This document shows, one piece after another, positions 1 to 8,998 of a stretch of 37,605 nt of DNA. This DNA comes from Pseudomonadota bacterium (GTDB lineage: Bacteria; Pseudomonadota; Gammaproteobacteria; Burkholderiales; Casimicrobiaceae), in the NCBI GenBank assembly GCA_018241745.1, contig JAFEDG010000010.1, positions 1 through 37,605 of the forward strand, written 5' to 3'. The notes below the pieces were generated by a model. It ran no database searches. It had not been told where the DNA came from and was given only the letters and a program-made list of their open reading frames with translations. The stretch's first letter is position 1. Every line of letters begins with the position of its first letter. Both the position numbers and the translations under genes were made by a program.

Positions 1-426
1 GGCGTCGGCAGCCTGCTGCAGAAGATCGACGCCGCGGGGCTCGCCAACCTGCGCATCGTCCAGCACGATGCGGTCGAGGTGCTGGCGTCGATGATCGTGC
101 CGGCTTCGCTCGGCGCCGCCCACGTGTACTTCCCGGATCCGTGGCCCAAGAAGCGGCATCACAAGCGGCGCCTGCTGAAACCGGCGTTCATCCACGAGCT
201 CGCGCTGCGCCTCGCGCCCGGCGGCTACCTGCATGCCGCCACCGACTGGGCGGAATACGCGGACGCGATCCTCGACGCGTGCCGGCACGAGCCCTTGCTC
301 GCCAACACGGCGGAAGGCTTCGCACCCGTCCCCGCGTGGCGGCCACAGACGAAGTTCGAGCGCCGCGGCCTCGCACTGGGCCACGGCGTCTTCGACATCC
401 TGTTCACGCGTCGCGCCGCGCCGTGA
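1..426 (+). CDS. trmB: tRNA (guanine-N7-)-methyltransferase TrmB, 5'-truncated by the window edge
   Basis: The reading frame is open from base 1, so the gene starts outside the window; about 141 C-terminal residues are present, ending in TGA at 424-426. The encoded [17 protein letters not shown] stretch is the classic TrmB signature, which contributes to SAM and tRNA handling. The later [11 protein letters not shown] and [19 protein letters not shown] segments match the family's C-terminal fold. TrmB makes 7-methylguanosine at position 46 of the tRNA variable loop in the cytoplasm. The stop codon overlaps the GTG start of the next gene (GTGA at 423-426), so the following glycosyltransferase is probably co-translated, although the two functions have no evident link. 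Identification is secure; only the missing N-terminus is unknown. Confidence 0.96.
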   Translation, partial: GVGSLLQKIDAAGLANLRIVQHDAVEVLASMIVPASLGAAHVYFPDPWPKKRHHKRRLLKPAFIHELALRLAPGGYLHAATDWAEYADAILDACRHEPLLANTAEGFAPVPAWRPQTKFERRGLALGHGVFDILFTRRAAP

Positions 427-1802
427 CCGCGGCTCCGCCGGGCGTGCTGCACGTGACGGCCGCCGAAGGCGGCGGCGCGGATCGCTACGTGCGCGACCTC
501 GCCGCGACAACGCGCCCGCGTCACTGGATCTGGCATGCCGGTGCGGGACTCGTCGAGGATGTGGCGACGCATCGCTTTCGCGCGGCCCCCGAAGGGGACG
601 CGGCGCGCAATTTCATCGAATGCGCGAGGATCGGGCTCGTGCACCTGCATGGCGTCGACACGCACTGCCAGGCGACGCTGGCCGTGCTCGCGAAGGCCGC
701 GCCAACGCTGCCATGGATCGCCACGCTGCACGACGTCGGCTTTCTCGCACCCGATGCCTTCGCCACGGGCATCTTGGCGCCGGATCGCGACTGGATCGCG
801 CGCGTGCGCCCGTTGCTCGCGCGCGCAGCGGCGGTCGTGGTGCCCTCCGGCTTCATCGCGGACCTCGTCGCCGCGCACCTCGATGTGCCGACGACACGCA
901 TCGAGCCGGGATTGCCCGACCCGCGCGTCGCGTCGCCGCCGCCGGCGCACACCGTCGCGCACGACCGTGCGCGTCCGGTCGTCGCGGTCGTCGGCGCGAT
1001 CGGGCCCCACAAGGGCAGCGGCGACCTGGACGCGATGTCCGCGGCGCTGGCGACGCACGGCATCGGCCTCGTCGTCATCGGCTATACCGACGAATGCCTG
1101 GTGCCGCGCCCTGCTCGCGACGGCAGCTATGCCGTACACGGGCCCTACGAGGACGGCCAGTTGCCCGCGCTGCTGCGAGCCTACGGCGCGCGGCTCGCGC
1201 TGTTCGTCAACCGCCTGCCGGAGAGCTTCAGCTACACGTTGTCCGAAGCGTGGCAGGCCGGATGCCCGGTTCTCGTGCCCGACGCGGGCGCGCTGGGCGA
1301 ACGCGTCCGTGCGTGGGGCGGCGGCGCCGTCCATGCGGCGGGCGCGGCGACGGCGGCAGTCGCGGCGCAGGCCGCGTCGCTCGTGCGCGCGGGGCGGCAG
1401 GTAGAATCGCCGCTCGATCCGATCGACCCGCGGCGCGTGCCGCAACTTGCGACGATGGCTTCCGCCTTCGATGCCCTGTACGAGCGCTTCGGCGTGGCGC
1501 AAGACGCGCCGGCAGACGCCGGCGCTGCGCTCGACCGGCTCGCCGCCGCCAATCTCGACGGCCGCGCGTTCCGCCACGAGCTCACACTGTTGGCGCAGCT
1601 CGCGTCCGAGCAGCGGCAATGGATCGCCAAGCTCGAGCGCGACGTCGCCGAGTTGAAGGCGGCCGTCGCGGCGCAGGAGGTGCGCAACGAGGCGCTCGCG
1701 CAGCAGGTTCGCGAACTGAAGGACGTCGAGGCCGCGTTCCACGAGCTGCCGGTCCTCGCGCAGAAGGTCCTCTTCAAGCGGGCGTTCCGTGGTCGACGTT
1801 GA
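423..1802 (+). CDS. GT4-like glycosyltransferase with C-terminal coiled coil
   Basis: The protein is about 459 residues from a GTG start that overlaps the trmB stop (GTGA). In-frame upstream starts exist but would lie deep inside trmB. An N-terminal Rossmann-like half ([19 protein letters not shown]) is followed by [12 protein letters not shown], the donor-half entry [16 protein letters not shown] and [21 protein letters not shown]. The last segment is the E-x7-E nucleotide-sugar site of GT4 (GT-B) enzymes. The final ~100 residues are rich in heptad-like Leu/Glu/Arg ([30 protein letters not shown]), predicting a coiled coil and possibly oligomerisation or docking to the next enzyme. The next gene starts 14 bp before this one stops. 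A role in cell-surface polysaccharide assembly is inferred from the neighbours; donor and acceptor sugars cannot be read from sequence. Confidence 0.85.
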   Translation: MTAAPPGVLHVTAAEGGGADRYVRDLAATTRPRHWIWHAGAGLVEDVATHRFRAAPEGDAARNFIECARIGLVHLHGVDTHCQATLAVLAKAAPTLPWIATLHDVGFLAPDAFATGILAPDRDWIARVRPLLARAAAVVVPSGFIADLVAAHLDVPTTRIEPGLPDPRVASPPPAHTVAHDRARPVVAVVGAIGPHKGSGDLDAMSAALATHGIGLVVIGYTDECLVPRPARDGSYAVHGPYEDGQLPALLRAYGARLALFVNRLPESFSYTLSEAWQAGCPVLVPDAGALGERVRAWGGGAVHAAGAATAAVAAQAASLVRAGRQVESPLDPIDPRRVPQLATMASAFDALYERFGVAQDAPADAGAALDRLAAANLDGRAFRHELTLLAQLASEQRQWIAKLERDVAELKAAVAAQEVRNEALAQQVRELKDVEAAFHELPVLAQKVLFKRAFRGRR

Positions 1803-3615
1803 CGTAAGCGTCGTCACGTACCGCCCCGACCTCGCCGCGTTCGCCTCGCTCGCCGACGCGCTGCGGGAGCAGGCGCCCGGTCTCGCGCTGCACCTGTACG
1901 TGCTCGACAACAGCGAGACCGACATCACCGCCGCGCTCCGCGCGCTACCGGCGCTCGCGCCGGGCGCGGGCTTCGCCACCGTCGACGTCGTGCACTCGGC
2001 GGAAAACGTCGGGTTCGGCCGCGGGCACAACGCCAATGCGGCGCGCGGTCGCGCGCCGTGGGTGCTGGTGCTCAACCAGGATTGCATCGTCGAGCCAGGC
2101 GCGCTCGCGCGGCTCGTCGCGTTGGCCGCGCACGACGACGCCAGCGTCGCCGCGTGGGAGATGCGGCAGATCCCCTACGAGCATCCGAAGGCCTATGACC
2201 CGGTCACGCTGGACGTCGAATGGGTCAGCGGCGCCGCAACGCTGTTCCGGCGTACGGCCTTCACGGCGGCGGGCGGCTTCGACGAGCACCTGTTCATGTA
2301 CGGCGAGGACGTCGACCTGTCGTGGCGCCTGCGCGCGCAAGGGTCGCGGTTGCGCTACATCGCGCGCTGCGCCGTCGTCCATCGCACGTATGCGACGCCC
2401 GACGAGGTGAAGCCGCTGCAGGCGCTGGGCGGCGTGCGGACCAACCTGTGCCTGCGCACGCGCTACGGCGGCGCGCTCACCGTCGCGCGCGGCCTCGCGT
2501 TGTGGGCGGCCGAGGTGCTGGCACCGCAGGAGTTTCCCGGGCGCCGCCGCGGCATGCTGAAGGCGTTCACCGGCTTCGTCCGTGAGTGGCCGCACTTCCG
2601 CCGTACGCGCGTCGCCCCAACGGCGACGTTCGCACCGCATTTCGCCGTCTGGAATTACGAGGAGCGGCGCGAAGGCGCGTTCATCGCGTTCCGCTCGCTG
2701 CGCGAATCACCGCGCGCGACGACGCCGCGCGTGTCGATCCTGATCCGCACCGTGGGCCGCACCGCGTGGCTCGCGCAGGCGCTCGAGACCGTGGCGCACC
2801 AGACGTGGCCCAACGTCGAGGCCGTCGTCGTCGAAGACGGCCCCGCGACGTCGCAGGCCGTCGTCGACGCGTTCCGCGACCGCATCGCGATCCAGTACCA
2901 CGCCACCGGCGACAAGGTGGGACGCGCGCGCGCCGGCAACCTCGCGCTCGCCCAGGCCAGCGGCGAATGGTTCAACTTCCTCGACGACGACGACGTGCTC
3001 TTTGCCGATCACGTCGAGGTGCTCGTCGAGGCCGCCGCGCAGGCACAGTGCATGGGCGCGTACGGAATCGCGTGGGAGACGCACACGGAAGTGCGCGACC
3101 GCGAGCGCGCGCACTACGACGAGGTCGCGCGCGTCACCGTGCACCGCCAGCCGTTCGACCGGCTGACGCTGTGGCACCACAACTTCCTGCCGATCCAGGC
3201 GGTCCTGTTCCACCGCTCGCTGTACGAGAAGCATGGCGGCTTCGCCGAGGACATGGACCAGCTCGAGGACTGGAACCTGTGGACGCGCTACACGCTCGAC
3301 GACGATTTCGTCCTCGTCGAGAAGACGACGTCCAAGTATCGGGTGCCGGCGCGTAGCGACGACGCCGCCGCGCGCCAGCGGCTGCTCGACGAGGCCTATC
3401 GCGACGCGGTGGCGCGCCAGGCGGCGATGCGGCTGACGACGTCGCCGCGCGCCGTCTCGCAGATGGTCGATACGTATGCGCGCTCGCAGTCGGTGGTGCT
3501 GGTGAGCCGCGACGACGTGCGCCGCTTCATCGGCGGCAACCGGCTGCTTGCGGGTGCGTTCGCGTGGCGCGGGCCGGTGATGCGGCGGCTGCGCCGCTTC
3601 GGCAGCGCGCGCTGA
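1789..3615 (+). CDS. Tandem two-domain GT2 glycosyltransferase
   Basis: The protein is 608 residues, beginning at a GTG codon ([15 protein letters not shown]). It carries two GT-A domains. The first, about residues 1-220, resembles rhamnosyltransferases of the WbbL type: VLDNSE, NVGFGRGHNANAARG, LNQDC near residue 96 and FMYGEDVDLSWRLR near 169. The second, about residues 310-530, starts PRVSILIRTVGRTAWLAQAL and has VVVEDGP and FLDDDDVLFADHVEVL near 397, where the Asp cluster should bind metal and UDP- or dTDP-sugar. The two domains are not close copies of each other, suggesting two different transfers by one polypeptide. The gene overlaps the preceding GT4-like gene by 14 bp and is followed by an acyltransferase. 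This fits a small O-antigen, capsule or glycoconjugate module. No membrane segment is apparent, so it probably works at the cytoplasmic face. Confidence 0.87.
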   Translation: MVDVDVSVVTYRPDLAAFASLADALREQAPGLALHLYVLDNSETDITAALRALPALAPGAGFATVDVVHSAENVGFGRGHNANAARGRAPWVLVLNQDCIVEPGALARLVALAAHDDASVAAWEMRQIPYEHPKAYDPVTLDVEWVSGAATLFRRTAFTAAGGFDEHLFMYGEDVDLSWRLRAQGSRLRYIARCAVVHRTYATPDEVKPLQALGGVRTNLCLRTRYGGALTVARGLALWAAEVLAPQEFPGRRRGMLKAFTGFVREWPHFRRTRVAPTATFAPHFAVWNYEERREGAFIAFRSLRESPRATTPRVSILIRTVGRTAWLAQALETVAHQTWPNVEAVVVEDGPATSQAVVDAFRDRIAIQYHATGDKVGRARAGNLALAQASGEWFNFLDDDDVLFADHVEVLVEAAAQAQCMGAYGIAWETHTEVRDRERAHYDEVARVTVHRQPFDRLTLWHHNFLPIQAVLFHRSLYEKHGGFAEDMDQLEDWNLWTRYTLDDDFVLVEKTTSKYRVPARSDDAAARQRLLDEAYRDAVARQAAMRLTTSPRAVSQMVDTYARSQSVVLVSRDDVRRFIGGNRLLAGAFAWRGPVMRRLRRFGSAR

Positions 3616-3632
3616 CGGCGCGCCGCAGAGGC

Positions 3633-4883
3633 ATGGCTACGGTTGCGCCCGCCGTGAACGAACCCAGCACCGGCGCGGCGGGCGATGCGGCCCCGGCGCT
3701 GCGCCTCGAGTGGGTCGTCGTGCTGCGCGGATGCGCGGCGCTGTGGGTGCTCTCCTTCCACCTCTGGTCGCTGCTGGGCGGCAAGTCGCTAACCTACGGC
3801 TTCGCGCATGGCTTTACGTTCGGCCTGCGCTCGCTGTTCGCCGCCGGCTACCAGGGCGTCGACCTCTTCTTCGTGCTGTCGGGCTTCGTCATCGCATGGC
3901 CCTATGTCGACACGGGCCGGCAGCGCCTCGACCGTTTCCAGGTCGCCGACTTCTACCAGCGCCGCTACTTCCGGATCGCACCGATCTTCTACGTCACGGT
4001 GGTGGTGGTGGTCGTACTCATCCACCTGCACTGGCTGCAGGGATTGCGTTCGGTGGCGGCCATCGCCGCGCACTTCCTGTTCGCGGAGAACTTCCGCGCC
4101 GAGTGGGTAGGCAGCCTGCGTGCCGTGTACTGGACGCTCCCCACCGAGATTCATTTCTACCTGCTGTTCCCGCTGCTGCTGCGCATCGTGCGCATCGACC
4201 GGCCGCTGCGCTTCGCCGCCGCTTGCCTCGCGTTCTCGATCGGCTGGCGCGTGTTCACCGCGTCGATGACGCTGGACCACGGCGTAGCGATCGCGTGGAC
4301 CTCCGCTTACCTGCCGGGACGCATCGACCAGTTCGCCTGCGGCATCGCGGCCGCGTGCCTGCTCGCGCGGCGGGACCTTGACCGCGGCGTCGCGCGGCGC
4401 GACGTCCTCGTCGCGGGCCTGCTGGCCGTCGGCGGCCTGGTGTGGATCGGTCGCCATGCCGGTGCGCTCGACGCATGGTTCGCCGTGGGGCCGAGCCTCG
4501 CAGCCGTGCTGATCGCCGTCTTCATCGTCGCGTTGGGGCGGTACATGCGCGCTCGCGGCGACGCGTCCGCCGCGCCGAGCGGCCTTGCCGCGCGCGTCGC
4601 ATTGCGCCTGGGCGAAGCGAGCCTCGGCATCTACCTGTGGCACACGGTGTTCCTGGACCTCGCCGCGCACTACGCGCTGGTGCGCGGCTTCAGCGAGGGC
4701 AAGCGCGCCGCGCTGCTGGTCGCGAGCGTCCCGGTCACGCTGCTCGTCTCGCTGTGGACGTACCGCGTCGTCGAGGCGCGGTGGGTGGCGCTCTCGCGCT
4801 CCGCCGCATGGCGCGCGAAAGTGCGCGGCTTCGTCGCGCGCCGGTGGCCGCCGCGCACGGCCACGCCGCCCGAACCCGCCTAG
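3633..4883 (+). CDS. Acyltransferase 3 (OafA-like) integral membrane protein
   Basis: The protein is 416 residues from the ATG at 3633, preceded by a purine-rich GCAGAGGC. An upstream in-frame start at 3564 would overlap the previous gene and lengthen an unconserved leader, so it is not preferred. The family motifs are present: LRGCAALWVLSFHLW (catalytic Arg and His), GVDLFFVLSGF and RRYFRIAPIFYVTVV. Around ten hydrophobic helices follow, ending in a basic C-terminal tail. Members of PF01757 transfer acetyl or other acyl groups to envelope sugars across the inner membrane. Its place directly after two glycosyltransferases supports O-acetylation of the glycan they build. The TAG stop lies in a CTAG shared with the convergent gene, so there is no intergenic terminator at this boundary. 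Confidence 0.88.
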   Translation: MATVAPAVNEPSTGAAGDAAPALRLEWVVVLRGCAALWVLSFHLWSLLGGKSLTYGFAHGFTFGLRSLFAAGYQGVDLFFVLSGFVIAWPYVDTGRQRLDRFQVADFYQRRYFRIAPIFYVTVVVVVVLIHLHWLQGLRSVAAIAAHFLFAENFRAEWVGSLRAVYWTLPTEIHFYLLFPLLLRIVRIDRPLRFAAACLAFSIGWRVFTASMTLDHGVAIAWTSAYLPGRIDQFACGIAAACLLARRDLDRGVARRDVLVAGLLAVGGLVWIGRHAGALDAWFAVGPSLAAVLIAVFIVALGRYMRARGDASAAPSGLAARVALRLGEASLGIYLWHTVFLDLAAHYALVRGFSEGKRAALLVASVPVTLLVSLWTYRVVEARWVALSRSAAWRAKVRGFVARRWPPRTATPPEPA

Positions 4884-5740
4884 GACTCGACCTCGAGCAT
4901 CACCGGCTGATGGTCGGATGCCTGCGTCGCGCCGTCGACCGAGAGCGAGCGCACGCGCGGCGCGAGCGGCTCGCTCACGAAAGCGAAGTCGCAGGCATAG
5001 GGCCGCATGCCCGGCGCGTAGGGCTTGTGCACGCAGAATGTCGGCGGCTGCGGCCCGCCGGCGACGAGCGACCATGCATCGCGCAGCGGCGGCGTGCCGT
5101 CGGCGAACGGCTCGAGCATCCGCGCATACGCCGCGTCCGTCACCGGCATGTTGAAGTCGCCGCAGGCGAGCATCGCGGCGGGCCGCGGCCAGGCGTGGAA
5201 CGGCGAGCCGTCGGCGCTCGCGGGCGCCGCGTCCGCATACGCATGGCCTTCGGCGTACAGCGCGCGGATCGCGTCCACTTGCGCCAGCCGCTGGCGTCGC
5301 GAGAAGTACTCGAGGTGCGTCGTCACGACGCGCAAGTCCCCGAACGCCGTTGCGACGACGGCTTCCAGCGCAATCCGCGGCATCGAGCTGACGCCGGGAT
5401 CCAGCGGTCGCGGCAGCGCGTGGCGAAACACCTGGCCCACGGGCAGCCGCGACAGGATCGCGTTGCCGAAGCGGCGCCGCACCGCGCCCTCCGGTGTGGA
5501 GGGATGGTCCACCGCGCAGCCCACCACCAGCGTGTAACGCGGAAACGCGGCGGCCAGCAACGCGAACTGGTCGCGCGCGTCGTTGCCCTCCAGACGCGGC
5601 GCCGGGAAGTTGTCGGCGACTTCCTGCAGGCAGATGACGTCGAAGTCGCCGAGCCGGCGGATTTCCGCGACGATGCGCGCCGGATCGACGCGACCGTCGA
5701 CGCCGCGGCACCACTGGATGTTCCACGTCAGGACATGCAT
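4880..5740 (-). CDS. Endonuclease/exonuclease/phosphatase (EEP) family protein
   Basis: The protein is 286 residues and starts MHVLTWNIQWCRGVDGR at 5740, two bases after the stop of the channel gene upstream. The DNase I/ExoIII-like fold is shown by the WNIQW strand with its metal-ligand Asn, DVICLQEV with catalytic Glu, VVTTHLEYFSRRQRL, CGDFNM and the C-terminal SDHQPVMLEVES with the general-base His. No signal peptide or membrane helix is seen, so it should be cytoplasmic. The family includes AP endonucleases, sphingomyelinase-like and inositol-phosphate phosphatases; the substrate cannot be assigned here. It is the last gene of the long minus-strand run that contains PPK2 and ackA, so a phosphoester substrate is possible, but this is inference. 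Confidence 0.85.
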   Translation of the reverse strand: MHVLTWNIQWCRGVDGRVDPARIVAEIRRLGDFDVICLQEVADNFPAPRLEGNDARDQFALLAAAFPRYTLVVGCAVDHPSTPEGAVRRRFGNAILSRLPVGQVFRHALPRPLDPGVSSMPRIALEAVVATAFGDLRVVTTHLEYFSRRQRLAQVDAIRALYAEGHAYADAAPASADGSPFHAWPRPAAMLACGDFNMPVTDAAYARMLEPFADGTPPLRDAWSLVAGGPQPPTFCVHKPYAPGMRPYACDFAFVSEPLAPRVRSLSVDGATQASDHQPVMLEVES

Positions 5741-5742
5741 GC

Positions 5743-6450
5743 TCACTGGCCGGCGGACGTATCCTCCGGGTCGTCGCGATAGAGTTCGCGCGGAGGATAC
5801 ACGCCGGCCAGGCGCGCGATCAGGATCGCGACGAACAGCGCGCCGGTCACCTGCTCGATCATGCACATGCCGCGGGCCTGCCGCGTCACGGGCACGATGT
5901 CGCCGAAACCGGTGCTCGTGAGCACGGTGATGCTCAAGTACAGCGAGTCCGCGTACACAAGTTGCGCGGGCTGCCCGAGTACCACGTAGGACCCTGGATA
6001 GACGTAGCCGACCAGCGCATAGATGTACGCCCACAGCACGGCGATCAGCAGGTAGGCGGCGGCGGCGCCGAACAGCTTGTCGGGCGTCATGATCCGCGGC
6101 TGGAACACGTAGCGCAGCAGGTAGATCACGGACAACAGGTACAGCAGCGCGGACAGCAGCCACGACAGCGCGAGGCTTGCGTTGTCGTCGAGCCACAGCC
6201 CGCGATACTGGAACCAGACCGCCGGCACGGCCAGCAGCAGCGCCGCGACGAACGACAGCGTCGTGCGCCCGACGGCCGCCACCGTCGCGATCAGCAGGAA
6301 CATGTTGACGACGTTGATTTCCAGCCGGCCGATATCGTCCCCGGGCACGAACGACACGGCGCCAATCAGCACGACGATGACGACGAACAGCCAGAAGCAG
6401 CGCTGGTAGAAGATGCGCGACAGCGCGTCGCGCGTACGCGTGATGGCCAT
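5743..6450 (-). CDS. K+-channel-like membrane protein (Ion_trans_2 type)
   Basis: The protein is 235 residues. Hydrophobic helices lie at about 18-34, 45-63, 64-80, 94-112 and 126-148, followed by a pore helix and the filter-like TSTGFGDIV at 178-186, then a final helix at about 195-215. T-x-G-F-G-D is a recognised variant of the TVGYGD K+ selectivity filter. A classical positively charged S4 voltage sensor is not evident, and no RCK or cyclic-nucleotide domain follows. The start MAITRTRDALSRIFYQ is 6 bp after the SulP stop, and its own stop is 2 bp before the EEP gene, so the three are probably co-transcribed. Ion specificity for K+ is inferred from the filter. It could balance charge during anion uptake by the adjacent SulP protein. 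Confidence 0.85.
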   Translation of the reverse strand: MAITRTRDALSRIFYQRCFWLFVVIVVLIGAVSFVPGDDIGRLEINVVNMFLLIATVAAVGRTTLSFVAALLLAVPAVWFQYRGLWLDDNASLALSWLLSALLYLLSVIYLLRYVFQPRIMTPDKLFGAAAAYLLIAVLWAYIYALVGYVYPGSYVVLGQPAQLVYADSLYLSITVLTSTGFGDIVPVTRQARGMCMIEQVTGALFVAILIARLAGVYPPRELYRDDPEDTSAGQ

Positions 6451-6456
6451 CGCGCG

Positions 6457-8100
6457 TCAGCTGGCAGGTGCCGGAGCGAGTGAGCGGTAGCGCTCGATCG
6501 CCTGCCGCGCGTTGAACAGCATGCGGTCCGGCCCGAGCTGCCTGTCGAAGCCCGAGCGCCGGAACACGGCCAGCGTGTCCGGGTTGAGCGCCGCGAACCA
6601 CACGACGACGCCTTCCGCGGCGACGCGCCGCTCGCGTTCCATCAGCGCCTGCAACGCGGAATACTCGATGTCCGGCACGCGGCTCATGTCCACCGCCAGC
6701 ACGCGCGGCCTGTACTCGCGCACCAGCGTCGCGATGCGGTCCGCGACGTACTGCTCGTTGACGAAATAGAGGCGTCCTTCGGGGCGCACGATCAGCAGCC
6801 CGGCGAACGTCTCGTCGTCCGGATGCTCGTCGCTCAACGGGCGCAGCACGTCGGCGCCGCGCTTCCTGCCGATCACGGAGACGCGCGGATGCGCGGTCTG
6901 GCTCGCAAGGCCGATCGCCGACACGATGATCGCGATCATGATCCCGTTCAGCGTGCCGAACAGCAGGACGCCGGCGCACGCGGCCAGCGCCCACCCGAAC
7001 TCCATCGTGCGCACCGAGCGGATCGCGCGGAACTCGGCCGGCTGGATCAGTCCCACCGAGTACACGATGACGATCGCCGCGAGCGCGGCGTTGGGCAGCA
7101 GGCCCAGCACCGGTGCCGCCAGCAGCATCGTCGCGGCCGCGGCGGCCGCCGTCACCCACGACGCCAGCTGCGATCGTCCGCCCGCCGAGCGGACGACAGC
7201 CGTCTGCGACGTGCCGCCGCCGGCCGGCATCGCGCCCAACAGCGCGCCGCCAGCGTTGGCGAGGCCCGTGGCGACGAGCTCGCGATTCGCGTCGATCGGC
7301 CGATCCGTGTTACGCGCGAACGCGCGGCCCGCGGCGATGGTCTCGGTGAAGCTCATCAGCGCGACGCCCAGCGCGCCGGGTGCCAGCATCGCGACGAGCG
7401 ACAGGTCCGGCAGCGTGACGGGCGGCAGGCCGGTGGGGATGTGACCGACCGTCGACACGCCCAGCGCCGACAGCCCGAGCCACCACGATGCCGCGATCGC
7501 GCCACCGACGGCCAGCAGCGGCGCCGGCGCCCGCGGCCACAGCCGCTCGCAGCCGACCAGCACCACGAACGTCGCAAGCGACACGGCGATCGTCGGCCAC
7601 GACGATTCCGGCAGGTGACGAACGATGGCGACGACGTCGCGCAGGAAACCCGTCTTCTCGATGTGCAGGCCGAAGAGCTTGGGGACTTGGTCGACGACGA
7701 TGACGAGGCCGATGCCCGCCTTGAATCCGGTGAGCACCGGCGTGGAGATGAAGTTGGCGACGAAGCCCAGCCGCAGCACGCGCGCGAGCAGCAGTGCGGC
7801 GCCGACGAGCAGTGTCAGCGTAGCGGTCGCGGCGGCGAGCTTCGCAGGATCGCCGTCCGGCACCGCGAGGCCGAGTTCGGTGCCGGCCAGGATGGCGAGC
7901 GTCGTCGTCGAGCTGACGCTCAGGACCATCGACGAGCCGAGCAGCGCGTAGAGCGCCATCGGCACCAGTGACGTATACAGGCCCACTGCCACCGGCAGGC
8001 CGGCGACCGTCGCGTACGCCATCGCCTTCGGCAGCACGACGGCGGCCGCGGTCAGGCCCGCGACGACGTCCGGGCCGGCGCTACGCGCGCTCGCATCCAC
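6457..8100 (-). CDS. SulP-family anion transporter with C-terminal STAS domain
   Basis: The protein is 547 residues with a GTG start, 4 bp after the PPK2 stop. The N-terminal part shows the SulP pattern DVVAGLTAAAVVLPKAMAYA followed by about a dozen hydrophobic helices. Residues ~425-540 form a STAS domain (LLIVRPEGRLYFVNEQYVADRI, then LAVDMSRVPDIEYSALQAL), whose Asp-x-Ser loop is the usual regulatory site. SulP proteins move sulfate, bicarbonate, dicarboxylates or other anions across the inner membrane, and the substrate is not readable here. No carbonic anhydrase is fused to it. Its position between PPK2 and a channel gene suggests a role in the anion or pH balance of the same physiological programme, not dedicated sulfur assimilation. 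Confidence 0.9.
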   Translation of the reverse strand: MDASARSAGPDVVAGLTAAAVVLPKAMAYATVAGLPVAVGLYTSLVPMALYALLGSSMVLSVSSTTTLAILAGTELGLAVPDGDPAKLAAATATLTLLVGAALLLARVLRLGFVANFISTPVLTGFKAGIGLVIVVDQVPKLFGLHIEKTGFLRDVVAIVRHLPESSWPTIAVSLATFVVLVGCERLWPRAPAPLLAVGGAIAASWWLGLSALGVSTVGHIPTGLPPVTLPDLSLVAMLAPGALGVALMSFTETIAAGRAFARNTDRPIDANRELVATGLANAGGALLGAMPAGGGTSQTAVVRSAGGRSQLASWVTAAAAAATMLLAAPVLGLLPNAALAAIVIVYSVGLIQPAEFRAIRSVRTMEFGWALAACAGVLLFGTLNGIMIAIIVSAIGLASQTAHPRVSVIGRKRGADVLRPLSDEHPDDETFAGLLIVRPEGRLYFVNEQYVADRIATLVREYRPRVLAVDMSRVPDIEYSALQALMERERRVAAEGVVVWFAALNPDTLAVFRRSGFDRQLGPDRMLFNARQAIERYRSLAPAPAS

Positions 8101-8104
8101 CGCG

Positions 8105-8971
8105 TCAGTACGCGCTCTTCACGTACTTGAACGGGTAGCTGGTCTCGACGTAGTCGCCCTGCTTCTGCCGCTTGGGCAGCTTCACCTTTTCGCGCGGCGC
8201 GGATTCGTAGGGGATGCGCGACAGCAGGTCGGAGATCACGTTGAGGCGCGCGCGCTTCTTGTCGTCGGACGGCACGACGAACCACGGGGCCCACGACGAG
8301 TCGGTGGCCTTGAACATGTCGTCGCGGGCGCGCGAGTAGTCGAACCAGCGGCTGTACGACTTGAGATCCATCGACGTCAGCTTCCAGGTCTTGCGGCCGT
8401 CGTCGATGCGCTCCTGCAGCCGGCGCGTCTGCTCCTCCGGGCTCACCTCGAGCCAGTACTTGAGCAGGATGATGCCGGACTCGACGATCGTCTTCTCGAC
8501 CAGCGGCACGCCGGCCAGGAAGCGCTTGACCTGGTCCTCGGTGCAGAAACCCATCACGCGCTCGACGCCGGCGCGGTTGTACCAGCTGCGGTCGAAGATG
8601 ACCACCTCGCCCGCGGCCGGCAGGTGGCGAATGTAGCGCTGCACGTACATCTGCGACTTCTCGCGCTCCGTCGGTGCCGGCAGCGCGACGACGCGGAACA
8701 CGCGCGGGCTCACGCGTTCCGTGAGCGCCTTGATCGCGCCGCCCTTGCCGGCGCCGTCACGGCCTTCGAACACGACGCAGACCTTGAGACCCTTGTGCTT
8801 GACCCATTCCTGCAGGCGCACGAGCTCGACGTGCAGCTTCTTGAGCGCGTCCGCGTACGCCTTGCCGGACAGCGGCTCATCCAACGTCGCCTCGTTGCGG
8901 GCGACATCCGTGGCCGCCTTGCGTCCCGCCGCTTTGCCGCGCACGCCTTGCGCCGCCTTTGCCTTCGCCAT
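8105..8971 (-). CDS. ppk2: Polyphosphate kinase 2 (PPK2)
   Basis: The protein is 288 residues, starting MAKAKAAQGVRGKAAGRK behind an excellent GAGGAGGAG ribosome-binding site. Walker A is EGRDGAGKGG at about 69-78 and the Walker B/lid segment is VVIFDRSWYNRAGVERVMG at about 123-141, both diagnostic for PPK2. The single catalytic domain and the length match class I-type enzymes that phosphorylate nucleoside diphosphates with polyphosphate. The class assignment is from length and overall pattern and is moderately certain. The lysine-rich first 30 residues look like a disordered tail. The gene lies 27 bp after fabI in the same direction. Together with ackA it gives the operon two substrate-level ways of regenerating nucleoside triphosphates, from acetyl phosphate and from polyphosphate. 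Confidence 0.93.
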   Translation of the reverse strand: MAKAKAAQGVRGKAAGRKAATDVARNEATLDEPLSGKAYADALKKLHVELVRLQEWVKHKGLKVCVVFEGRDGAGKGGAIKALTERVSPRVFRVVALPAPTEREKSQMYVQRYIRHLPAAGEVVIFDRSWYNRAGVERVMGFCTEDQVKRFLAGVPLVEKTIVESGIILLKYWLEVSPEEQTRRLQERIDDGRKTWKLTSMDLKSYSRWFDYSRARDDMFKATDSSWAPWFVVPSDDKKRARLNVISDLLSRIPYESAPREKVKLPKRQKQGDYVETSYPFKYVKSAY

Positions 8972-8998
8972 GGTTCTCCTCCTCGCAGGGCCCGTCCA

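Noticed and set aside
3789..5726. 645-codon minus-strand frame opposite the acyltransferase
   Set aside because: It overlaps two genes with clear motifs, in different frames, and shows only Arg/Ala-rich shadow sequence.
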